64,000 nucleotides of DNA, taken from contig NC_092115.1 of NCBI RefSeq assembly GCF_045679555.1, forward strand, positions 40,991,728 through 41,055,727. The letters are read 5' to 3'. Source of the DNA: Salvelinus alpinus. Taxonomy: Eukaryota; Chordata; Actinopteri; Salmoniformes; Salmonidae. Positions 57,501-64,000 of the stretch are shown here, piece by piece. Positions within the stretch are counted from its first letter, which is position 1. Every line of letters starts with the position of its first letter. Made by a program: the position numbers and the translations under genes. The notes under the pieces were generated by a model. The model worked only from the letters and a program-made list of their open reading frames with translations. It ran no database searches and had not been told where the DNA came from.

Positions 57501-60232
57501 TTGTTAAATCCACTTCAATCAGTATAAATGAAGGGAAGGTGACAGGTTAAATACAGATTTTTATGTTTTGAGACAATATGGACATGGATTGTGTATGTGT
57601 GCCATTCAGAGGGTGAATGAGCAAGACAATATTTAAGTGCCTTTGAACGGGGGGCTAGGGTCATTCTGTTATATTCGGTGTAATTCTCCTGTCTTATCTG
57701 GTGTCCTGTGTGATCTTATATATGCTCCCTCTAATTCTCCCATCTCTCTCTCTCTCCTCTCAGAGTACCTGAGCCCTAGGACTATGCCTCAGGACTATCT
57801 GGCCTGACGACTCCTGGCTGTCCCCGTCCCTAGTCCACCTGGTCGTGCTGCTGACCTTGTTTCTGCTGTTCTGCCTGCGGCCATAGAACCCTGACGTGTT
57901 CACCAGACCCCCCCACGCCCCCTATGTTTGGTATACTCAATGTATATTGCCAGTACTAAAGAATTTCATCACTATTCGAATCAAATGTGAGAACATTCTT
58001 GCCTTTTTTGATCAACTCATTAATACGAGTCGATTACCATAATTCAAAAATATAGATTGCTTGCATATTCGCCATCATATAGGCCACATGTTCGTTATAT
58101 ATGTTAATTTTACCTTTATTTAATTAGGCAAGTCAGCTAAGAACGAATTCTTACTTTCAATGACGGCCTAGGAACAGTGGGTTAACTGTCTTGTTCGGGA
58201 GCAGAACGACAGATTTTTACCTTGTCAGCTCGGGGATTCGAACTCGGGGATTCAAGTCCAACGCACTAACCACTAGGCTACCTGCTGCCCCAATAGAATA
58301 ATATAGTAGAATAAACTCAAATTTAGTACAAAGTATCTGCAAGATATATCACATCTGGGTCACCATTTACTGTAGTGTCGAATTACAGGAAATTTACTTT
58401 AATATGCACATGTTTCTCTCCGCCGTCAAGAGGGGTGCCATCATTTTTGGGGGCCCGTTTGGTGGGGGGGCCTCCCAACCAAATCTCCCCAAGAGGCTGT
58501 TGCGCTGACAACAACCTGGCCCTCAATGCAAAGAAAAACAAGGAGCTCATTGTGGATTACAGGAAGTCTAAAAGCTGCAGCCACACCCCAGTTCTCATTG
58601 ATGGCACTGAAGGCCCTGCAACGGGTGGTGAAAACCACCCAGCACATTACTGGTGCCCAGCTCCCTGCCATCGTAGACCTCCAGCGCAAGCGGCATCATT
58701 AGGGACCCTTCACATCCATGCCACAAACGGTTTGCCCTCCTACCATCAGGCAGGCAGTACAGATCTCTACATTCCCACACTAGCAGGCTCAAGAACAGTT
58801 TCTTTCCAGCTACTGTAACCCTGCTGAACTCTGTGGCACGGCACTAGCCATATCCACCCGCCCACATCTTAGTACTGCCTCTCAGGGACCTTGTTGCACT
58901 ACTCTCTTTGCACTCTTCACGGTACTACTGGACTCTGACATTGCTTTGCAAAACCTGATTAAGGACATAATTCAGTTGTACATGTACATGTCTACCCCGG
59001 TAACCTCATTGCTGCTCTCCCTACATTTCAGTTGCATGCCTCCTTGCACTTTCAATTTGCCTTCATTGCACATTTAGACTTGCCATTTGTACTTGCCATT
59101 TGCCTTCATTGCACATTTATACATCCCATTTAATAACATACATTATACTTAATTGTTTTACTTGTACATTTTTTGCTCTCTTTTATTTGCACTTCTGGTC
59201 AGATGCTAACTGCATTTCGTTGTACTGCACTTGTGCTTGTTCAATGACAATAAAGTTGAATCTAATCTAATGTGTGGCATACCTAAGCGAGCAGTGACCA
59301 TTTTGCACCAGAAAGTTCACTACATATCAATTATCTATTGCATTGTCACATCAGGGCTGTTTGGAGTGAATCCTAACTTCCACTCGAGTCAAACTTTCAA
59401 TGTGAGACAAAGTGAACATTTGTGGAATTCTGGATCTACCCCTTAGTGAGTGTTAATTGACCCCTCTCCCTCTTTACCTTAGCCCACCGACCAGCAGGGC
59501 ATTCATGACACGGGTAGGGGTGCAGCTCTGCACCATGTGACCCAGGGCAATGTTGGCGCCCTGCCGGATGAAGGTGTTGGCCTCGCTGGCTTTGTGCAGC
59601 AGCACGCGTGCCGTCCCCTCCACCTCACTGTCCATGGCCCTCTGGAGGTGGATGTACATGTCACCCAGTGTGGCCATGGCAGCACAGGACACTGCAGAGC
59701 GCAGGTTCTTCACCTGAATCATAATAACACGCACAGGACCAGCTATTAATGTTGAGCAGTACAACCCACGAACATCAGAAACATGACACAATAATTTGAC
59801 TTGTTCTCCAAATGTAGCAGATTTGTGCAGATGAATGAATAGGGCAGTGAATGAATACAGCTACCTCATTTATAATGGCAATGCAGATATCATGGAGTTT
59901 AGGCATCAGTATGTCCATGTGGTTCTGAGCCATCACACGGAGAGAGGTCAAGCCCTCGATCTTCTTCTCCCTGCAATTCAGTGAAAGAAACGTAAGCAAT
60001 TTCCACAACATGTTCATCAATTAGGACTCTGGTCTCTTAATTTCAGAAGTTTCTACGCTCTGTAGCTCAAATCTACATTTCCAAGGACACTACACTGCGC
60101 TTTCTTTAGCCTAGCTCCATTGGTCTTGTCTACAGTGAATGCTCACCAGTCATCAGAGGCAGAGTGGAGCAGATTGAAAGTCTTAGTCAGGGCCTGCTCT
60201 GGGTTGGACAGGGGCTGCAATCTAGCCTGGTC
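51550..60232 (-). CDS. togaram2: TOGARAM-like TOG-domain exons 4-8
   Basis: Exon 4 (60147-60232): LQPLSNPEQALTKTFNLLHS ASDD. Exon 5 (59865-59970): completes W, then EKKIEGLTSLRVMAQNHMDI and LHDICIAIINE. Exon 6 (59478-59713): VKNLRSAVSCAAMATLGDMY then a HEAT helix pair to TPTRVMNALLVGGL. Exon 7 (52725-52883): HRNAAVRSCTAQHLERLAEV and LLSGKKDLTDRFLIAVSKLA. Exon 8 (51550-51681): HHGRNILRNLATNGDFAKMW and KFAPRKERESLREVISKV. Every junction is in phase (2, 0, 2, 2) with consensus AG/GT edges. The repeated DWEKKIEGL-VKNLRS-CTAQHL signature is that of the C-terminal TOG domain of TOGARAM1/2. No stop or shift is seen, which supports a functional gene. Confidence 0.8.
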
Positions 60233-62219
60233 CTGACTCTTCTTTATTTGGCCGTTTGGCTCACTGGCTGGCTTCTTGTCTATGGGTTGACAGCAGACAT
60301 CTATCTCTCTATGAACTGTTTGTATTTACTTATGTATTTACTCATTTCCATATCTGTTTGTAGCTTTTAACACTAGCACACCTTAGTTCATTATCATATC
60401 ATTTTAAATTTAGCACACACTTTTTTGGTGCTCACCCTGCTCAGAAGCAGGGTCCAGTTAACCTTGAGTAAAGGTTATCTCACTGTGAAACAGGCAAAGC
60501 AAGTGTGTAAAAATGTCTTAGCCCTGGGCTAAAGCCATTTGTGTCCCTTCCCTTCCTACTATCTTTCTATCACTCTACCTAGCTTCATCTCCCTGTCTAA
60601 TTTACATTAGTGTGAGTACATTAGAGGGACTGACCTGAGCTGGTGGCAGCCTTTGGCAGGCTAAGGAACCTTATAGGCCGAGGCAGTTTGCTCCTGGGCT
60701 TGGTAAGAGGGGGAGCAGGCCTGGGTGTGCTGTCACGCGACTTGACCGGGGTCCCGACATCCAAGTAGTCACGGAGCTCCGCAGGGGTGTTCATATCCAC
60801 TGAGCTCAGGCTTCCCAGAGAGCTGGTGGCTATTTCCCCCATGGACATGGACGAGTCCAAACTTCTCCTGCCCATGGCCTTCACCTCATGTACCACCTTT
60901 GGCGTAGACCAGAAAAGAATGCTCCCATCATAGAAATACATATAGAACTAGTATATACATAAACTAATACACAGAGAGATCCTGTATTCTAGGATCTATT
61001 CTATCATGCTGTCAAAGAGAGTATCCTTTCTAACCTGTACCCCCGCACACTGACTCGGTACCGATGCCCCCTGTATATAGCCTCGTTATTGTTATGTCAT
61101 TGTGTTACTTTAATTGTTATTATTTTTTACTTTAGTTTATTTGGTAAATATTTTCTTAACTCTTCTTGAACTGCACTGTTGGTTTCACGGTAAGGTCTAC
61201 ACTTGTTGTGTTCGGCACGTGACAAATAAAGTTTGATTTGATTATAAGACATGGAACCACTATCTGTTTTGGCAATTTATCCGTCCAAGTATAATTCTGA
61301 ACTGCAAATGTTCACATTTACAATAAATTCGAAGTCCATCCTACCTTCCAGGCCCCCTCCTTTAGGTGAGTCTCGATGTCCCTCACCTCCATCAGGTCAA
61401 TGGGTCCGTTGTTGTCAGCACCACCCTGGTCTGACTGGACTTTCAGGGCTTTGACTCCCCGCCTGCCCTTCTTCTTCTTGCTCCTCTTGGAGGGAGCTCC
61501 AGTGGGAGGGACGGGAACAGGCCGCAAGCTACTGCTGCTGAATGACTCATTTACCTGGATGGACTCCAGAGAGTGAGATCCGGGTCGAACTTGGGCTCCG
61601 TCCACCCCCACCACGTTCTTCAGTGGGGCCAGAGCTATGTGGTCAAGCCTTCTTGGCAAAGGCCTCGGTGGAGCTTTCGGCCGCGGAATGCACTGAATAG
61701 AGGGGACGAAGTGGTGCGCGAAGGTGCTGCCAACCCCGATGAGAGCAGTCCGGACATAATTCTCATAGATAGCACTTATCTTTCTTTGCTTTTCTTCCAT
61801 GGCCTCTCTCTCAGCTCTCTGCATCTGCAGAAGTCTGGCATCACTGATGAAGCCACGATGGCCCTCTGGCATTGGGTAGCTCTCCTGATAGCCCTGGATC
61901 ACAATGGGACAGTATGAAATGAATAGCAGAAGTGAAGTAGTCAAAATAGTTTTTACAGTGTGTCATAAAAAGCTTTTAAGCTAAAGATTTTATGGATGTA
62001 GGCCTACTGTATATCTATGAAACCACAAAATAAACAGTGATATTTTTTAAAAACGTTTGAAAAACTGATGAGCCTTACAAAACTTGAAAACTTGTCCTGG
62101 TCATCCTGTTGGTTTAAAGCCATGTTTTGCTTCCTTAAGTTTTCGATGACGCTCTTCATCTGAGAGTTCTCCTTCTGGAGTTTGTCAAACTCACTTGATT
62201 TTCTTCCTCGATAAGCCAT
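51550..62219 (-). CDS. togaram2: TOGARAM-like gene (crescerin family), eight exons
   Basis: TOGARAM proteins bind tubulin through TOG domains and act in ciliary axonemes. Exons by splice edges: 62079-62219 (ATG, 47 codons), 61345-61893, 60635-60896, 60147-60232, 59865-59970, 59478-59713, 52725-52883 and 51550-51681. All junctions from the fourth exon onward are in phase. The third exon ends in phase 1 while the fourth best reads from phase 0, so a small exon or an edge is missing there. The last four exons form one TOG-type HEAT array with DWEKKIEGLTSLR and VKNLRSAVSCAAMATLGD. TOGARAM2 is preferred over TOGARAM1 because the N-terminus lacks an early TOG domain, but this is inference. The intron between 59478 and 52883 holds SINEs and LINEs. 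A final short exon past 51550 is likely but not found. Confidence 0.72.
52035..52335 (-). mobile_element. long tRNA-derived SINE, minus-strand copy
   Basis: Reverse copy of the body of 41283-41759: GGTATCCAATTAGTAGTTAC, AAACACAACCCAGCCAAGC and GTGTCGGAGGAAACACCATA. Its tRNA-like head is missing (truncated near 52335). It lies in the intron between TOGARAM-like exons 8 and 7. Confidence 0.85.
53000..53480. repeat. degenerate ATTTATAAATG-rich low-complexity tract
   Basis: Many imperfect copies of ATTTATAAA/TTTGTAAATG occur every 20-40 bases, with no fixed period. It resembles a common teleost repeat. No coding potential. Confidence 0.6.
53955..54595. mobile_element. non-autonomous DNA element with AACCTCT ends
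   Basis: Left end GAACCTCTTAAGGATCG and right end TATCCCGTAGAGGTTA form a short inverted pair. The interior contains CCACTAGATGGCAGCAGTG, a CTCF-like or simply repeat-derived motif, and CCGTCCCGCGGGGGTGGACA. No transposase. It is a widespread salmonid repeat type. Confidence 0.6.
54980..55620. repeat. dispersed salmonid repeats
   Basis: The part at 55055-55110 (GGTGGTTCGAGCCCTGAATG) has a B-box-like motif. The part at 55205-55610 (AGTCCAAAGAAGAAAAAGCC, GCTAGCAACAGCAAGCTAGC) is a separate repeat, also present in short form at 33605-33720. No coding recognised. Confidence 0.5.
55758..55925 (-). pseudogene. hAT transposase C-terminal dimerisation fragment
   Basis: The minus-strand frame reads LPSLALVAQTVFSIPSGSAM then AERVFSAAGLLSRHNHMILK, the hAT-family C-terminal dimerisation motif (ALxVA, SERVFSxAG in family members). 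Only about 50 codons remain. It could derive from a hAT transposon or a ZBED-like host gene; the lack of neighbouring exons favours the transposon. Confidence 0.75.
55926..57426. other. no recognised gene
   Basis: Intron-like sequence of the TOGARAM-like gene. Short open frames near 56315-56571 and 57237-57428 show no recognisable motif. Confidence 0.35.
57427..57660 (+). mobile_element. Tc1-like 5' end fragment (ACTGAGTATACAAAAC family)
   Basis: Left terminal sequence CACTGAGTATACAAAACATT AAGAACACC is followed by leader sequence with TGGACATGGATTGTGTATGT and GAGCAAGACAATATTTAAGT, the start of a Tc1-like transposase region. It is cut at about 57660, where the fish repeat described at 49030 begins in sense orientation. 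Confidence 0.75.
57661..57950 (+). mobile_element. dispersed fish repeat fragment, sense orientation
   Basis: CCCTAGGACTATGCCTCAGG, ACTATCTGGCCTGACGACTC and GTTCTGCCTGCGGCCATAGA match the reverse complement of about 49510-49615. A (CT)n tract precedes it. Confidence 0.75.
58105..58292 (-). mobile_element. HpaI-type salmonid SINE, nearly full length
   Basis: On the minus strand: tRNA-like head with GTAGCCTAGTGGTTAGTGCG (A box) and a B-box region, body with TGACAAGGTAAAAATCTGTC and GTTAACCCACTGTTCCTAGG, and tail GTTCTTAGCTGACTTGCC to AATTAAATAAAGGTAAAAT. A short internal duplication repeats TCGGGGATTCGAA/TCGGGGATTCAAG around the B box. Confidence 0.92.
58375..59275 (+). mobile_element. L2-like LINE 3' part with ATCTAATCTAAT tail
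   Basis: Reverse transcriptase C-terminal codons (LALNAKKNKELIVDYRKSKS then a conserved CSHTPVLIDG) continue, after frame changes, through KALQRVVKTTQHITGAQLPA to an FFPATVTLLNS-like end. A 3' UTR follows, to GACAATAAAGTTGAATCTAA TCTAATG, where the last bases form a short tandem tail, as in CR1/L2 elements. It is a different subfamily from the TTTGATTTGAT-tailed elements here. Confidence 0.85.
60635..62219 (-). CDS. togaram2: TOGARAM-like N-terminal exons 1-3
   Basis: Exon 1 (62079-62219) reads MAYRGRKSSEFDKLQKENSQ, then MKSVIENLRKQNMALNQQDD, a short coiled-coil-like helix. Exon 2 (61345-61893, acceptor TTGTGATCCAG, donor GTAGGA) contains GYQESYPMPEGHRGFISDAR, a charged helix AEREAMEEKQRKI, a Pro-rich RPKAPPRPLPRR segment and a basic KRSKKKKGRRG cluster. 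Exon 3 (60635-60896) has Ser-rich SLDSSMSMGEIATSSLGSLS and a Pro/Arg-rich stretch. About 317 residues precede the TOG domain and look largely disordered. Phases between exons 1-2 and 2-3 are 0. Membership in the gene rests on order, strand and phase. Confidence 0.68.
61036..61242 (+). mobile_element. LINE 3' UTR and tail (RSg-1 type)
   Basis: GCACACTGACTCGGTACCGA, ATATAGCCTCGTTATTGTTA, AACTGCACTGTTGGTTTCAC and ACGTGACAAATAAAGTTTGA TTTGATT. This is the plus-strand version of the 3' UTR seen at 32760-33110. It lies in the intron between TOGARAM-like exons 3 and 2. Confidence 0.85.
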
Positions 62220-62579
62220 TGATGATAAATATTAACACACTCAAAATAAGAACTTGACCTATCTCTGTGAGACATCTATCATGAAATGAGTGGAAATGAA
62301 ATGTTGCTTGTCAGATGGAACCAGCAATGATATGATGGCAAGGCTTCCGTTACATTGTGATGTCATAATGGGGTCTGTTGACAGTGCTGAGCTCATCAGC
62401 ACATGGTGAACATTCATGAAAGCTTTTTGATTCCCATATAAAATCATAAATGTGGTGAATTTGTAAATACTATATATATATATATAAACGTCCCTTTTTT
62501 GGGACCCTGTCTTTCAAAGATAATTCATAAAAATCCAAGTAACTTCACAGATCTTCATTGTAAAGGGTTTAAACACTGT

Positions 62580-63067
62580 TTCCCATGTTTCCCAGGCACA
62601 ATCCCTCCATCAGTGCTCAGACTGTCCGCAATAAGCTGAGAGAGGCTGGACTGAGGGCTTGTAGCTCAATCCCATTGAGCACATCTGGGACCTGTTGGAT
62701 CGGAGGGTGAGAGCTAGGGCCATTCCCCCCAGAAATGTCCGGGAACTTGCAGGTGCCTTGATGGAAGAATGGGCTAACATCTCACAGCAAGAACTGGCAA
62801 ATCTGGTGCAGTCCATGAGGAGATGCACTGCAGTACTTAATGCAGTTGGTGGCCACACCAGATACTGACTGTTACTTTTTATTTTGACCCCGCCTTTGTT
62901 CAGGGACACATTATTCAATTTCTGTTAGTCACATTTCTGTAGAACTGGTTCAGTTTATGTCTCAGTTGTTGAATCTTGCTATGTTCATACAAATATTTAC
63001 ACATGTTAAGTTTGCTGAAAATAAACGCAGTTGACAATGAGAGGACGCTTCTTTTTTTGCTGAGTTT
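62580..63067 (+). mobile_element. internally deleted Tc1-like element
   Basis: Transposase codons for NPSISAQTVRNKLREAGLRA (helix-turn-helix end) are joined directly to IEHIWDLLDRRVRARAIPPR-like and CTAVLNAVGGHTRY codons (C-terminal end). About 500 bp with the catalytic core is therefore missing. The right end runs GCTGAAAATAAACGCAGTTG to GCTGAGTTTA. The same family supplies the fragment at 39144-39930. Confidence 0.82.
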
Positions 63068-63097
63068 ATATATACAGTATATATACACCGTATACAG

Positions 63098-63640
63098 TTG
63101 AAGTCGGAAGTTTACATCACCTTAGCCAAATACATTTAAACTCAGTTTTTCACAATTCCTGACATTTAATCCTAGTAAAAATCCCCTGTCTTAGGTCAGT
63201 TAGGATCACCACTTTATTTTAAGAATGTCAGAATAATAGTAGAGAGATTGATTTATTTCAGCTTGTATTTCTTTCATCACATTCCCAGTGGGTCAGAAGT
63301 TTACATATGATTTATTTCAGCTTGTATTTCTTTCATCACATTCCCAGTGAGTCAGAAGTTTACATACACTCAATTAGTATTTGGTAGCATTGCCTTTAAA
63401 TTGTTTAACTTGGGTCAAACGTTTCGGGTAGCCTTCCACAAGCTTCCCACAATAAGTTGGGTGAATTTTGGCCCATTCCTCCTGACAGAGCTGGTGTAAC
63501 TGAGTCAGGTTTGTAGGCCTCGTTGCTCGCACACGCATTTTCAGTTCTGCCCACAAATATTCTATAGGATTGAGGTCAGGACTTAGTGATGGGCACTCCA
63601 ACACCTTGACTTTGTTGTCCTTAAGCCATTTTGTGTGTGT
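63098..63640 (-). mobile_element. Sleeping Beauty-type (salmonid Tc1) element, one end
   Basis: Terminal sequence CAGTTGAAGTCGGAAGTTTACAT is the outer direct repeat of the salmonid elements from which Sleeping Beauty was reconstructed. Inner direct repeats GTCAGAAGTTTACAT occur at about 63292 and again at about 63351. The transposase C-terminal codons (PDLNPIEYLWAELKMRVRAT and a KGNATKY end at about 63374) run on the minus strand to about 63640, where a LINE sequence takes over. The other end is missing. Confidence 0.92.
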
Positions 63641-64000
63641 GTTTTGGAGTGTCAGTGTAGTATGTGTAAGTGTATGGTTAGAGTCCAGTGAGTGTATATC
63701 GAGCCTGTGCAAGAGAGTCAGTGCAGAAAATAATAACAAATATTAATAAAATAAGGGGTTCAATGCAAATAGTCCGGGTAACCATTTGAATAACTGTTCA
63801 GCATTGCTATGGCTTAGGGGTAGAATCTGTTAAGGAGCCTTTTGGCTCTCCGGGACCGCTTGCTGTGCAGTAGCAGAGAGAACAGTCTATGACTTGGGTG
63901 GCTGGAGCCTTCAATAATTTTTAGGGCCTTCCTCTGACACTGCCTGGTATAGAGCTTGAAGAATATTGAAAATAATAATGGGCAAATGTTGCACAATCCA
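63641..64000 (-). mobile_element. L2-like LINE (RSg-1 type), runs off the window
   Basis: Minus-strand codons RRCQRKALKIIEGSSHPSHR then LFSLLLHSKRSRRAKRLLNR end at about 63820, and UTR-like sequence continues to about 63641. This is the same ORF end as 33118-33417. It abuts the Sleeping Beauty-type element, which it either truncated or inserted into. Confidence 0.8.

Noticed and set aside
58190..58290. tRNA gene candidate on the minus strand
   Set aside because: The head of an HpaI-type SINE with the full SINE body following.

Overview
The window looks like salmonid fish nuclear DNA (trout, salmon or char type). Evidence: tRNA-derived SINEs of the HpaI/SmaI style, many Tc1-like transposons including one with Sleeping Beauty-type ends, L2/RSg-1-type LINE 3' ends that finish in TTTGATTTGAT, a long minisatellite, and C2H2 zinc-finger genes split into an acidic first exon and a finger exon. 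There is no bacterial gene organisation. Genes are sparse, intron-split and embedded in nested repeats, so most long open frames are transposon or tandem-repeat frames.

Layout. 0-3 kb: dispersed repeats and two adjacent Tc1-like elements. 3.3-4.2 kb: intact plus-strand nine-finger C2H2 exon. 4.4-8.1 kb: LTR-retroelement remnants and a 1.6 kb Tc1 element. 8.1-12.7 kb: decayed minus-strand endogenous retrovirus. 13.3-14.2 kb: minus-strand exons of a conserved but unidentified fish gene. 14.5-18.1 kb: three unrelated tandem arrays (33, 62 and 58 bp units) and an LTR. 18.4-19.6 kb: a TELO2-like exon fragment and a duplicated block. 20.5-34.8 kb: a minus-strand zinc-finger gene whose first exon (34450-34765) and ten-finger last exon (20510-21465) are in matching phase across a roughly 13 kb intron. 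That intron holds a 39-bp minisatellite of about 60 units, two Tc1 elements, a SINE and LINE pieces. 35-40 kb: LINE, Tc1 and LTR pieces, including a solo LTR with a 5-bp target duplication. 40.5 kb: a BMP8-like last exon with two cysteines replaced. 40.8-44.9 kb: Tc1 with a nested SINE, a MITE and a Gypsy-type reverse transcriptase fragment. 45.2-45.7 kb: two SLCO1-type transporter exons with a frameshift. 47-51 kb: LTR and nested repeats. 51.5-62.2 kb: a minus-strand TOGARAM-like gene with eight recognisable exons. 62.5-64 kb: a deleted Tc1, a Sleeping Beauty-type element and a LINE end.

Relations. The two zinc-finger exons are inverted paralogues. They share finger-exon sequence, 3' flank, the intron next to the acceptor, and the 39-bp repeat, which has about two units at one locus and about sixty at the other. 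TOGARAM-, SLCO- and BMP8-like exons lie in series on the minus strand. Only the TOGARAM-like gene and the zinc-finger genes look plausibly functional. I found no CRISPR, operon or bacterial-type system. All identifications rest on reading translations by eye, and no database search was run.
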